NCBI GenBank assembly: GCA_964355975.1
Contig: CAYHFW010000001.1
Location: 62,001 to 126,000, forward strand
Direction: 5' to 3'
Length of the DNA stretch: 64,000 nucleotides
From: F1-60-MAGs104 sp964355975
GTDB lineage: Bacteria; Planctomycetota; Phycisphaerae; Phycisphaerales; SM1A02
This document shows, one piece after another, positions 34,015 through 42,854 of this stretch. Position 1 is the first letter of the stretch. The number at the start of each line of letters is the position of its first letter. The notes under the pieces were generated by a model. The model saw only the letters and a program-made list of their open reading frames with translations. It was not told where the DNA came from and did not search any database. The translations under genes were made by a program, and so were the position numbers.

Positions 34015-34976
34015 GTGAGTCGAGAAGCCACATGAACAACACCCCCAACGAACTCTCAGAGAGTGCCGCGAACAACCAGTCCGACCAGGGCAACCAATCC
34101 AAGAGCGCAAGTCCCTGCACGCTACGCACGCTGCAGAAAATGGTGCGCGCGGGCGAGAAGTTCGCATGCCTGACCTGTTACGACGCGACGACCGCGCGCT
34201 GGCTGCAAGAGGCGGGAATGCACATGTTGCTCGTGGGAGACACTGCGGGCGAAGTCATTCTTGGGTTTCCGAGCACCATCCATACGCCGCTCGAGTTCTT
34301 GATCGCGCTCACGGCGGGGGTCAAGCGCGGCGCGCCCTCGACGCTCGTGATGGCGGATATGCCGTTCATGAGTTACCAAGCCGACGATGCCCAGGCAATT
34401 CAAAACGCAGGGCGATTTTTGACAGATGGGCTCGCAGACCTCGTGAAGGTCGAAGTCGATCGCTCGTTTGCGCCGCTCGTCGCCAAGATGAGTCGCGCAG
34501 GCATTCCGGTGGTCGCGCATATCGGTTCGCGCCCGCAGCATGCGAAGATGCACGGCGGCTACTACGCCGCGGGCAAGAGCGCGGCGAGTGCGATCCAATT
34601 GCTTGATGATGCGCGCGCGATGGTCGATGCGGGAGCGACGATGTTGCTCGTCGAGGCGGCGCCGGCAGAAGTTGCAGAGCAAGTTGTGCGCGAGTCGACC
34701 GTGCCCGTGATCGGGTGTGGAGCAGGTTCGTCGTGTCATGGTCAGGTCGTCGTGTTGCAAGATCTCTTAGGACTCACCGCATGGCAGCCAGCGTTCGCAT
34801 TGCCAACGGTGCAAGTTGGACGCCAAATCGCCGCAGCCGCGCAGAATTGGATGCAACGCGTTGCATCGAACAATCTCGGTGAGCACCCCTATGTGATGAA
34901 CAACTCTGAGCGGGCGGCTTTCGACATTGCCCTCGCTGCGCGCGCCGCGGCTCGCGTGGGACCGATTCGCCCATGA
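34011..34976 (+). CDS. panB: 3-methyl-2-oxobutanoate hydroxymethyltransferase
   Basis: 321 residues. The TIM-barrel motifs of PanB are clear: FACLTCYDATTARWLQEAG, LLVGDTAGEVILGFPST, MADMPFMSY with a metal-binding Asp, HIGSRPQH and GCGAGSSCHGQVVV. PanB makes ketopantoate for pantothenate and CoA. The start at 34011 overlaps the upstream stop as ATGA; ATG 34032 would remove a non-conserved Ser/Asn-rich leader. It is also coupled by 4 bp to the following protease gene. Confidence 0.94.
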   Translation: MSESRSHMNNTPNELSESAANNQSDQGNQSKSASPCTLRTLQKMVRAGEKFACLTCYDATTARWLQEAGMHMLLVGDTAGEVILGFPSTIHTPLEFLIALTAGVKRGAPSTLVMADMPFMSYQADDAQAIQNAGRFLTDGLADLVKVEVDRSFAPLVAKMSRAGIPVVAHIGSRPQHAKMHGGYYAAGKSAASAIQLLDDARAMVDAGATMLLVEAAPAEVAEQVVRESTVPVIGCGAGSSCHGQVVVLQDLLGLTAWQPAFALPTVQVGRQIAAAAQNWMQRVASNNLGEHPYVMNNSERAAFDIALAARAAARVGPIRP

Positions 34977-36451
34977 AGATTCAAACGCTTCTGCCTGCAG
35001 CAATCGTGGCGATCGCAGCAGTGGTTGTGCTCGTCGTGACGCCGCGCGCGGTGCGCAGTCTGAGCCAAGCGCGCGTCGATGCTGAGCGCGTCGCCGCGCA
35101 GGGGCGGTTGAGTGAACGCAACGCACTCGAAGAGGTCAATCAAGCAATACGCGATGTCGCGAGCATCGTCGAGCCCTCGGTGCTCTCGCTCACGGCGAAG
35201 GGATCGCAGGCAGCCCGCGGCGGCGCTCCATTTGTCAACACGGGTTCGGCGTGGGTTTACGACGTGTATGGACACATCGTTACCAACGGGCACGTCGTCG
35301 ATGGCGCAGAGAGCGTCGACGTGCAGTTGCACACTGGGCAGGTGTTGTCTGCCGAACTTGTCGGCATCGATCTCAAGACCGACATCGCCGTGCTTCGAAT
35401 CGAGGCAGACGATCTCACGCCCGCACAGCGGTCGATCGACATTCCAACGCAAGGCGAAATGGTGTTTGCATTCGGATCGCCCTTTGATTTTCGCTTTTCG
35501 ATGAGCTCAGGAATCGTCTCAGGCATCGGGCGAAGCGCGGGCCTCGCCGATGTCGACTACGAGAACTTCATCCAAGTCGACGCTGCCATCAATCCCGGAA
35601 ACTCTGGTGGACCGCTCTGCGACATTTATGGACGCGTCATCGGCATGAACACAGCGATTGCGACTGGTCGCGGAAGCACGCTCGGGCAGGGGCAATTCGG
35701 CGGCATCGGCTTGGCAATTCCGATGGACATCATCGAGTTTGTCGTCGGACAACTCATCGAAACTGGCGAAGTCGAAAAGGGATTTTCGGGAGTCGCAGTG
35801 CAGTCGGTGAGTTCGATCTTGGCCCCGCAGATGCGCAATCCGCTCTTTCGCTGCATCGCTGAGAACTTTCAGGCGGAGGGGGCGGTCGTGACGCGAGTGA
35901 GTCCGTCAAGCCCTGCAGAGCGCGCTGGACTGCGCATCGGAGATGTCATCACATCGATCGACGGGGTCAAGACGGGTGATGCGGACAAGGTTCCGTCGAT
36001 CATCGGCACGCGCCGTCCAGGACAGAGTGTGGTCTTTCAGGTCTGGCGACCGCTGCCCGATCAGGCGCGCGGTGAAGAGCAGCAGATCACGGTCGAACTC
36101 GCAAAGCGCGATCCGCAAATTGAAGCAGAAGACCTTGCAGATCTCTTGCGCAACTACGGATTTGCAAAGTTGACAACGAGCACGACTGAGGCGTGCGCAG
36201 TGCTCAATGTCGCGCCCCGTCGTGGTGTGCTCGTGCAGGAAGTCACAGAAGCATCGAACCTCGCGGGCGTGGTGCCCGCGGGAGCAATCATCGTTGCGGT
36301 CGGCGGACAGAGCGTCTCGAATGTCGAAGATTTTTATGTGCGCCTCGCGCGCGGCGCACTTTCGCGGCGCGGAATGAGCCGCGCGAGCGCGGTACTTTCG
36401 ATCGCATTGCCGACGGGCACGATTAGCGAGTTTGAGATACCACTTCGGTGA
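34973..36451 (+). CDS. HtrA/DegP-like serine protease with PDZ domains
   Basis: 492 residues. An N-terminal membrane helix (about 6-25) anchors it to the inner membrane facing the periplasm. The trypsin-like domain has the full triad: TNGHVV (H107), KTDIAVL (D137) and NPGNSGGPL (S211). A PDZ domain follows (RVSPSSPAERAGLRIGDVITSIDG), and a second one is likely at the C-terminus (LVQEVTEASNLAGVV ... VGGQSVSNVEDF). Such proteins degrade misfolded envelope proteins. ATG overlaps the panB stop by 4 bp. Confidence 0.9.
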   Translation: MKIQTLLPAAIVAIAAVVVLVVTPRAVRSLSQARVDAERVAAQGRLSERNALEEVNQAIRDVASIVEPSVLSLTAKGSQAARGGAPFVNTGSAWVYDVYGHIVTNGHVVDGAESVDVQLHTGQVLSAELVGIDLKTDIAVLRIEADDLTPAQRSIDIPTQGEMVFAFGSPFDFRFSMSSGIVSGIGRSAGLADVDYENFIQVDAAINPGNSGGPLCDIYGRVIGMNTAIATGRGSTLGQGQFGGIGLAIPMDIIEFVVGQLIETGEVEKGFSGVAVQSVSSILAPQMRNPLFRCIAENFQAEGAVVTRVSPSSPAERAGLRIGDVITSIDGVKTGDADKVPSIIGTRRPGQSVVFQVWRPLPDQARGEEQQITVELAKRDPQIEAEDLADLLRNYGFAKLTTSTTEACAVLNVAPRRGVLVQEVTEASNLAGVVPAGAIIVAVGGQSVSNVEDFYVRLARGALSRRGMSRASAVLSIALPTGTISEFEIPLR

Positions 36452-36455
36452 CCTG

Positions 36456-37292
36456 ATGCAAAGACCACTGCTCGATGTTCAAGACCTCAAGGTGCACTTT
36501 CCTGTTCGACAGGGAATCCTCCAGCGCATCGTCGATTGGCGTCGTGCTGTTGACGGCGTGAGTTTCTCGATCGCGCCGGGCGAAACGCTGGGTCTCGTTG
36601 GTGAATCGGGCTGCGGCAAGACCACGGTGGGCCGTGCGATTCTGCGGTTGATCGATGCAACGAGTGGGCGTGTGACATTCGACGGCGTCGATGTCTTCGC
36701 GCAGGGGGCAACGAGCATGCGCAAGCTGCGTCGCCAGATGCAAATCATCTTTCAAGATCCGGGTGGATCACTCAATCCGCGCATGCGCGTCGGCAACATC
36801 ATCGGCGAACCACTCGAAGTGCACGGCATTGTCCCCAAAGAAGAGGTGCGTGAGCGCGTCGGACAGTTGCTTGAGCGCTGCGGACTCTGGCGCGCGGCAG
36901 CAGATCGATATCCACATGAATTCTCGGGTGGCCAGAAGCAACGCATCGGGATCGCACGCGCGCTTGCGCTCGAGCCGCGACTCATCGTGTGCGACGAGCC
37001 AACAAGTGCGCTCGACGTTTCGATTCAAAGTCAGATCTTGAATCTGCTCAGCGACCTGCAGAGTGAGTTCAAGCTCTCATATCTCTTCATCAGCCACGAC
37101 ATGGCAGTGATTCACCACGCCTGTCAGCGCGTCGCTGTGATGTGGAACGGCAAGATCGTCGAGCACGGCACGCGTCAAGAGATCATGGAGTCGCCCAAGC
37201 ATCCGTACACACAGGCACTGCTCTCGGCCGTCCCCGAAGCTGATCCAATGCGCAAGCGCACGCGACTCAAACTTGATGGGATGCGCATGTGA
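36456..37292 (+). CDS. Peptide ABC transporter ATPase, OppF/DppF-like
   Basis: 278 residues. Walker A GESGCGKTT (49-57), Q-loop IIFQDPGGSLNP, signature FSGGQKQR, Walker B LIVCDEPTSAL and the H-loop FISHDM are all present. The SLNPRMRVG and the C-terminal 'HPYTQALLSAVP' tail are diagnostic of OppF-type ATPases of oligopeptide importers. No permease, OppD or binding-protein gene is nearby, so its partners lie elsewhere. It follows htrA by 4 bp and overlaps the next gene. Confidence 0.9.
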   Translation: MQRPLLDVQDLKVHFPVRQGILQRIVDWRRAVDGVSFSIAPGETLGLVGESGCGKTTVGRAILRLIDATSGRVTFDGVDVFAQGATSMRKLRRQMQIIFQDPGGSLNPRMRVGNIIGEPLEVHGIVPKEEVRERVGQLLERCGLWRAAADRYPHEFSGGQKQRIGIARALALEPRLIVCDEPTSALDVSIQSQILNLLSDLQSEFKLSYLFISHDMAVIHHACQRVAVMWNGKIVEHGTRQEIMESPKHPYTQALLSAVPEADPMRKRTRLKLDGMRM

Positions 37293-37786
37293 CTCAGCAG
37301 ATTCCTGGTTCGAGGCGCGCCGCAAAAATACTCTTCGCCGCATTCGTTGTCGTTGCGCTCGCGGCTTTCATCTGGGGATTCTTCGTCGCCCAAACCGTGC
37401 GTGCCCGCGCCAAACAAGTCGACGGCGCCCTTCGATCGCTCGCGTGGGCGTGTCTGTGCTATTCGCAGCAGGGATCTCGCGCGTGGCCCGACTCTGAAGC
37501 AACGCTTGCCGCGGCGGCAGGCGATCCGTGGACCTGCGAGAAACTCAGCGTGAACAGCAGCGCATGGCCTGCCACGCGCCAAGAGGCGCTCGCCGGGATG
37601 GCACTGCCTGCAACGGCGGCAGATGCATTGAAGATTGCCGGTCTCGAATTCTCGAAGAACCCGCTCGATCCGCCGCACGTGCATGCGCGTGGAAATCCGA
37701 GCGGGTTGGGTACGCTCGAAGTCGTCAACGCTTGGCTGACGAACTATCAATCAACTCTGTCCATTCCAGTCGGTAAATCTCCGTGA
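37289..37786 (+). CDS. Single-span membrane protein of unknown function
   Basis: 165 residues; no family recognised. A membrane helix (about 13-33, ILFAAFVVVALAAFIWGFFVA) follows a basic N-terminus. The C-terminal part is soluble with two Cys near 54-56 and one near 82, and a Pro/His-containing NPLDPPHVHARGNPSG segment. The GTG start overlaps the oppF-like stop by 4 bp and its own stop overlaps the thyX GTG by 4 bp, so it belongs to the same coupled chain. Confidence 0.6.
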   Translation: MTQQIPGSRRAAKILFAAFVVVALAAFIWGFFVAQTVRARAKQVDGALRSLAWACLCYSQQGSRAWPDSEATLAAAAGDPWTCEKLSVNSSAWPATRQEALAGMALPATAADALKIAGLEFSKNPLDPPHVHARGNPSGLGTLEVVNAWLTNYQSTLSIPVGKSP

Positions 37787-38712
37787 CAACACATCAAACA
37801 AATCCAACTCAACAAAGCCAGCCGACGGTGTCCAGTGAATGCGTGCGCGTGATGCCCGATTCGCCGATGGTCGATGTGATGGCGGGGGCATCGCGCATCG
37901 AGAAGCGCGTACTCGATCATGGATTCGTTGCGCTCATCGACTGCATGCCCCGGTTCGCGCCTGAAGGAAAGACCGCCGACTTTTCGATCGTGCAGTCTGC
38001 GCGCGTTTCATACGGCGAAGGCACGAAGCAAGTCAATGAAGACCGAGGACTCGTGCGCTACCTGCTGCGCCACCGCCACACGACGCCCTTCGAAATGGTC
38101 GAGTTCAAGTTTCACATCGCGATGCCGATCTTTGTCGCTCGACAATGGATTCGCCACCGCACCGCGAATGTGAACGAGTACAGCGCGCGTTATTCGATCG
38201 TGCCAGATCGTTTCTATCGACCGAGCATCGACGCGATTCGTGCGCAGAGCACTTCGAATCGCCAGGGCGGCGATGGACTCGTCGACGCTGGAACCGCCGA
38301 GGAGTTTCTGCATTTGCTTGACCGCGCAGAGGGGCTCTACAAGGACTATCTCGATCTCACCGAAAAGGGAGTCGCGCGTGAAATGGCGCGCGCAGCGCTG
38401 CCAGTCTCGGTCTACACCGAGTGGTACTGGAAGTGCGACTTACACAACCTCTTTCACTTCTTGTCGCTGCGAATGGATCCGCACGCGCAGTATGAGATTC
38501 GCGTCTTCGCCGAGGCGATGTACGAGTTGATGAAGCCCATCGTGCCGATTTCATGCGAAGCATTCGAGGACTACCGACTCGGCGCAATGCATCTCACTCG
38601 GCTCGAGATCGAGGCAATTCGTGCGGGCAAGCCAATCGCCACGAGCAACAAGCGCGAGATGAGTGAGTTTGAAGAGAAGTGCGCGCGCCTTGGTATTGCT
38701 GCGCCGAAGTAG
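37783..38712 (+). CDS. thyX: FAD-dependent thymidylate synthase
   Basis: 309 residues. The ThyX signature RHRTANVNEYSAR (124-136, RHRx7SxR) is intact. RHRHTTPFEMVEFKF upstream and the C-terminal SLRMDPHAQYEIR/EAFEDYRL region also match. The enzyme methylates dUMP with methylene-tetrahydrofolate and reduced FAD. An N-terminal 30-residue extension is rich in Gln/Thr and unlikely to be conserved; a GTG near residue 23 is an alternative start. No thyA is seen in the window. Confidence 0.94.
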   Translation: MTTHQTNPTQQSQPTVSSECVRVMPDSPMVDVMAGASRIEKRVLDHGFVALIDCMPRFAPEGKTADFSIVQSARVSYGEGTKQVNEDRGLVRYLLRHRHTTPFEMVEFKFHIAMPIFVARQWIRHRTANVNEYSARYSIVPDRFYRPSIDAIRAQSTSNRQGGDGLVDAGTAEEFLHLLDRAEGLYKDYLDLTEKGVAREMARAALPVSVYTEWYWKCDLHNLFHFLSLRMDPHAQYEIRVFAEAMYELMKPIVPISCEAFEDYRLGAMHLTRLEIEAIRAGKPIATSNKREMSEFEEKCARLGIAAPK

Positions 38713-38754
38713 GGCGCCAAGGCAGCATGAGTGCGGCGAACGTCGCACCAAAAC

Positions 38755-38807
38755 CCGTTCTTTGGAAGGAATGACCCGCTGAATGATGCGTTCTTTCCAA
38801 AGAACGG
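38755..38807. repeat. Intergenic palindromic repeat, module A, copy 2
   Basis: A 53-bp element with exact 13-bp inverted ends CCGTTCTTTGGAA / TTCCAAAGAACGG, nearly identical to 19604-19654. It lies 42 bp after thyX, in the interval between thyX and the convergent lipoprotein gene. Here it precedes module B, the reverse of the order in the first locus. Confidence 0.75.
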
Positions 38808-38858
38808 CTATTCGTGCGAACCGAGGGCACACAATCCCAAACAGCAAGCCAGTGTGAG

Positions 38859-38954
38859 CGCGGCGGAATGCTTCACTCGGCGCTCAAACAGCTCTCGCCG
38901 AGCTGCGCAGACTTGCTCGTCTCGAGAACTCGCGCGAGCGAAGATTCCGCCGCG
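38859..38954. repeat. Intergenic structured repeat, module B, copy 2
   Basis: A 96-bp element closed by CGCGGCGGAAT / ATTCCGCCGCG, with the inner stems CTCGGCG/CGCCGAG and GCTCGT/GCGAGC conserved. Compared with 19467-19562, one A-T pair in the closing stem has become T-A through changes on both sides, and one inner pair has become a G-T wobble. This points to conserved base pairing. It ends 30 bp before the 3' end of the lipoprotein gene. Confidence 0.75.
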
Positions 38955-38984
38955 CACACGCAAACGATGACCGCCCCACTTTCG

Positions 38985-39416
38985 TCAGTACCGCGCAGCT
39001 TCAGGCACGACGGTGATGAGTCCTACGAGGGGACTCGTTGCATCGCGCTGAATCTGCACGAACACCAGCGGAGTTGGGGCGCGTGTGCGCCAGAATCCAC
39101 CAGGTTGCGGGCACTGTCCCCAGACATCGCGAAACTTCTCGATGGGAAGTTCAATCGTCGCGCCTGCGAGCAACTGGGGCACATGCTGCACATATCGGCG
39201 ATTCACCCAGATATCGATGTCGGTGTAATCAGTCGCAGTCGCATTGATGATTCGCAGGTCGATCTCTCGAGGAATTGCCTGAATCTGCGCAACCGTCGAT
39301 TGCTCGAGCGTTTCGGGATAGGCGCGAGTCGCAAGCGCCGGGTCGTACAGGTCTGCGTTGCACGCAGTGAGCGTCACCGTGAGGGTGCAGGCGAGCGTCA
39401 TCTGGGTGAAAGCCAT
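38985..39416 (-). CDS. Small lipoprotein of unknown function
   Basis: 143 residues. The N-terminus is a lipoprotein signal with lipobox LTAC (Cys19) after the hydrophobic TLACTLTVTLTA. The mature part has a beta-rich stretch (DLRIINATATDYTDIDIWVN) and ends in hydrophobic strands. No family was recognised. It is convergent with thyX and divergent from the dihydrouridine synthase gene with about 53 bp between starts. Confidence 0.65.
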   Translation of the reverse strand: MAFTQMTLACTLTVTLTACNADLYDPALATRAYPETLEQSTVAQIQAIPREIDLRIINATATDYTDIDIWVNRRYVQHVPQLLAGATIELPIEKFRDVWGQCPQPGGFWRTRAPTPLVFVQIQRDATSPLVGLITVVPEAARY

Positions 39417-39469
39417 TGCGCGCGAGTGTATGAGCAGTCGACCAACTCGGTTCGTAGACTTCAGATCTC

Positions 39470-40606
39470 GTGAGCGTTGAACTCAATCCAAGTGCATTGC
39501 CAGAGCGCAGGCTCTCGTGCTCGACCGCGCAAACGGCTCGTGTGGTGCGGGTCGACCCGCGCGTCGTCGCGCTCTTGCCGCGTTTTGATGCGCCGTTCTT
39601 TCAGGCGGGCCTTGCGGGATATTCCGACGGTGCGATGCGCATCATGGCGCGGCGGCACGGATGCCCATTCTGCGTGACTGAAGCATTGCTCGATCGCACG
39701 CTCATCAACGGTGGACGGGGAAAGATTCGTGAAGACCCCGATCTGATCGCCTCGGAGTGTGGAATGGGAGAGGTCGATGACAATGTTGCTGCGACCGTAG
39801 ACGACCATCCACTCGCTGGGCAAATCATGGGCACAACACCGCATGAGATGGCTGCTGCGGCGAACATTCTCGTTGGGATGGGCCACGATGTGGTCGACGT
39901 CAACCTCGCATGCCCTGTGAAGAAAATCAGCGCGAATTATCGCGGGGGACATTTCTTGGCGCATCCCAAAGACGCGATTGCGATCTTGCGCAGTGTGAAA
40001 GATGCTGTCGGTGGGAGGGTGCCGTGCACGGTGAAACTGCGCCGCGCGTTCGATGACACGCCAGAGATGGCGGCGAACTTCGAGCAAATTTTCAATGCCG
40101 CATATGAACTCGGGTACGCATGGACCACCGTGCACTGCCGCACGGTCGCGCAGAAGTATCTCGGTCCAGGGCGCTGGGAATTTCTTGAAGAACTCATGGC
40201 GCGCCACCCCGACCGCGTTGTCTTTGGATCGGGCGACATCTGGAATGTGCACGACATCTTCGCGATGATGGATCAATGTGGTGTGAGCGGAGTCAGTGTT
40301 GCGCGCGGATGCATCGGCAATCCGTGGATCTTCAGGCAGGCGCGCGAAATGATGGATGGCAAGTCGCCCACTGCGCCCACGATCGCCGAACAGCGCAGCG
40401 CGCTTCTCGAACACTTCGACCTCGCGATGTTTCTTTACAGCGAACGTGCGACGGGGCAGCGGATGCGCAAGTTTGGCATCAAGTTCGCGGCGCACCATCC
40501 GGATGCGGTGCAGGTCAAAGCCGATTTCGTTCGGTGCGAGACCGCGTTGCAGTGGCGTGAGGTCATCGAGAAGCACTATCCAGTGTCTGGCTCGCCGGCG
40601 AAGTAG
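39470..40606 (+). CDS. tRNA-dihydrouridine synthase family protein
   Basis: 378 residues. The FMN TIM barrel begins APFFQAGLAGYSDGAMR (Dus usually starts with an AP-x-G-x-D pattern). The catalytic Cys is in VDVNLACPVKKIS (C148). A TVHCRT motif and VFGSGDIWN/ARGCIGNPWIF match the phosphate-binding end of Dus enzymes. The enzyme reduces uridines in the tRNA D-loop. The 40-residue N-terminal extension is not conserved-looking and the GTG start is uncertain. It overlaps the convergent propeller gene by 44 bp at the 3' end. Confidence 0.87.
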   Translation: MSVELNPSALPERRLSCSTAQTARVVRVDPRVVALLPRFDAPFFQAGLAGYSDGAMRIMARRHGCPFCVTEALLDRTLINGGRGKIREDPDLIASECGMGEVDDNVAATVDDHPLAGQIMGTTPHEMAAAANILVGMGHDVVDVNLACPVKKISANYRGGHFLAHPKDAIAILRSVKDAVGGRVPCTVKLRRAFDDTPEMAANFEQIFNAAYELGYAWTTVHCRTVAQKYLGPGRWEFLEELMARHPDRVVFGSGDIWNVHDIFAMMDQCGVSGVSVARGCIGNPWIFRQAREMMDGKSPTAPTIAEQRSALLEHFDLAMFLYSERATGQRMRKFGIKFAAHHPDAVQVKADFVRCETALQWREVIEKHYPVSGSPAK

Positions 40607-42044
40607 CAACCAAGTGCGTCGCAGCAGTGAGCGCAAACACATTCGCCTCACCTGGTGAGGGCTGATCGAAATTGCCCAGTCGCCCCGCAACAACGAATGG
40701 TGCGCCGTGCACCGATCCAACAGCGACGCGGTATGCATCGTGCACCTCTTCGAGTGCTGTTGGCGCGACGAGACGCTCTTCGATGCGCCACTGGTCAGCG
40801 GCGATTCGTTCAACGATGTAGGCCGCGCCCGCACCGACGCTGAGACGCGCGCCGTCGGGAGTTGCAATAGATGCACACGCCTCAGACGCTCCTACAACGA
40901 GGCGATGTCGCGCCATCGCAAGCGACATCCCGAAGGCTTCAGCGCGAAGGTGGTCTGGGCCGCACGATGGTTGTGGCGATGTGAGTGTTGCAGTGTGAAT
41001 CCATGGATCGCACTCTCCACCACCCGCACACGTGTAGAGATGCACTGCTCCGGCGTGCTGCGGTGGTGGTGGCGACGCACCTGATGCTTGCACACTCTCT
41101 TGCGGTGCGCCAATTGCAATGAGTTCGTCGTCGAGCGCCAGACTCAGGCCAAACACAGCGCCAACTTGCGGCTGCGGCGCGGTGAAGCGCGCGACATGCT
41201 GCCAGACACCATGTGCGCGTCGAAAGAGGTCTGCGCATCCACTCGAGAACCCGACCCCGAAAAAGTTTGGCGATCCAACGAGGGCGAAATCGCCGCCGCG
41301 CTGGGCAGTGTGAATCGCAACACTCGTGCCGAATCGCATGCCCATCGCACCATTTGGGGCAACGAGCTCTTGTTCGAACTTCCAGCCGTTTGCGGTGTGC
41401 ACGAAAACTTCCGCGCGCCCCACGGCGACACCTCGCCCAGAGTGCGAGGGCGATCCGATGATCATGCGTTCGCCATCGACTGCGACCGCCGCGCCAAAGT
41501 GCGCATTGGCCAGCGGTGCGTTCGATTCAATGGATGCTTCGAGCATCCAATATGTGTGCCCATGCGCCGTCGTGCGGGCGCTCGATGGGTCGTGCTGGCA
41601 GGGGGCAAGGCGATAGAGATGCACGCGCCCCATCTCGAAATTCTCAGGCCACGCTCTGGCACCCGCTTCGTTCGGGGCGCCAACGCAGAGGTGAGTTCCT
41701 TGTGGGTCGAAGTCAAGAGCGCTTCCAAATGCCGAATTCGTACTCGCGCGCGGATGCACGATCACGCCCTGCGCGCAAGACTCGGCGCCATCCATCCGCC
41801 ACAGTGAAACCGATCCGCTATCACCGCCGATGTCGAGGTCTTGCCCCGCACCCACAGCAATCCACCCGAAATCATTTGCCGCAACGGCGCAACCCACACC
41901 GAGCGGCAGCGTGGTCTTTGGTGGATCGAGTCGCGCGCGGTGTTGCCATGACTGTTCATTGCACGCATGCGCCGCCCGAACAACGGCGCAGAGTGCCGCA
42001 ACAAGCGCGAACGAAATGGCAAGTGTCTTGTGGGTGTTTGTCAT
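40563..42044 (-). CDS. Secreted FG-GAP-like beta-propeller protein
   Basis: 493 residues. A signal peptide (MTNTHKTLAISFALVAALCAVVRAAHA) is followed by repeated blades with the pattern 'FGxSVAI ... VGSPxxxG ... GxxxLFRR ... W', as in FG-GAP/integrin-alpha-like proteins. Related in design to the protein at 5119-6807 but lacking a dockerin-like tail. Paired Cys residues occur in several blades. The frame is open upstream; ATG 42044 is chosen because the signal peptide begins there. It is convergent with dus, overlapping by 44 bp. Confidence 0.75.
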   Translation of the reverse strand: MTNTHKTLAISFALVAALCAVVRAAHACNEQSWQHRARLDPPKTTLPLGVGCAVAANDFGWIAVGAGQDLDIGGDSGSVSLWRMDGAESCAQGVIVHPRASTNSAFGSALDFDPQGTHLCVGAPNEAGARAWPENFEMGRVHLYRLAPCQHDPSSARTTAHGHTYWMLEASIESNAPLANAHFGAAVAVDGERMIIGSPSHSGRGVAVGRAEVFVHTANGWKFEQELVAPNGAMGMRFGTSVAIHTAQRGGDFALVGSPNFFGVGFSSGCADLFRRAHGVWQHVARFTAPQPQVGAVFGLSLALDDELIAIGAPQESVQASGASPPPPQHAGAVHLYTCAGGGECDPWIHTATLTSPQPSCGPDHLRAEAFGMSLAMARHRLVVGASEACASIATPDGARLSVGAGAAYIVERIAADQWRIEERLVAPTALEEVHDAYRVAVGSVHGAPFVVAGRLGNFDQPSPGEANVFALTAATHLVATSPASQTLDSASR

Positions 42045-42136
42045 TGCAGTGAGGGTCCTTTGCGCCGAACCTAAACCCTCGCCAACCACATCCTGCAAGA
42101 GATGCCCTTTTTTCTTTCTTCAAGTACAACCCGCCG

Positions 42137-42853
42137 ATGCACCACGAGATCTATAAGTATTCACACGCAGACCTTTCTTGCGAGGGGCTCGTCGCGCGCC
42201 TCGCAAATGCGATTCAACCGACGCCTGTGGTCGTCATCTGCCATGCGTGGGGAGGGCGCGATGCGTTCGCGCAAGAGCAAGCTGAGCGCGTTGCGCGCTT
42301 GGGTTACCTCGGATTCGCAGCGGATATTTACGGAAATCACTCGACGGCGACCGCGCGCGACGAGTGCGCCGCGTTGATGAATCCACTTGTGCAAGACCGC
42401 ACACTCTTGCGCGAGCGTTTGCGTGCGACGATCGCCGCGGCGCAGCGCATTCCAGGGGCGGATGGCAAACGCATCGTTGTGATCGGCTTCTGCTTTGGCG
42501 GACTCTGTGCTCTCGATTGTGCGCGCGCCAACTTCGATGGCGTCGTTGGCGTCGCCTCGTTTCACGGGCTCTTCGTTGCGCCAAACATTGCACCACAGCA
42601 GCCAATCAAGGCGCGTGTGCTCGCAATGCATGGATACGACGATCCGATGGCGACTCCTGATGCGATGTTGGGTCTCGCGAACGAGCTCACAGCGGCAGGG
42701 GCGCGCTGGGAGATCGATGCATACGGCAAGACGATGCACGCGTTCACGAATCCAGAGGCGAACGATGCATCGTTTGGAACGCAGTTCGATGCGATCGCCA
42801 ATGCGCGCGCATTCACAAGGCTCGAGTCATACTTGCGCGAGTGCTTCGCCTGA
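42137..42853 (+). CDS. Dienelactone hydrolase family protein
   Basis: 238 residues of the alpha/beta-hydrolase fold. The nucleophile elbow is GFCFGG (C119), the acid is in MHGYDDPM (D168 or D169) and the catalytic His in TMHAFTNP (H201). The oxyanion-side motif ICHAWGG is near residue 35. A Cys nucleophile is typical of dienelactone hydrolases, which open lactone rings in aromatic degradation; many homologues have other, unknown substrates. It is convergent with the methyltransferase gene, with one base between. Confidence 0.86.
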   Translation: MHHEIYKYSHADLSCEGLVARLANAIQPTPVVVICHAWGGRDAFAQEQAERVARLGYLGFAADIYGNHSTATARDECAALMNPLVQDRTLLRERLRATIAAAQRIPGADGKRIVVIGFCFGGLCALDCARANFDGVVGVASFHGLFVAPNIAPQQPIKARVLAMHGYDDPMATPDAMLGLANELTAAGARWEIDAYGKTMHAFTNPEANDASFGTQFDAIANARAFTRLESYLRECFA

Positions 42854-42854
42854 T

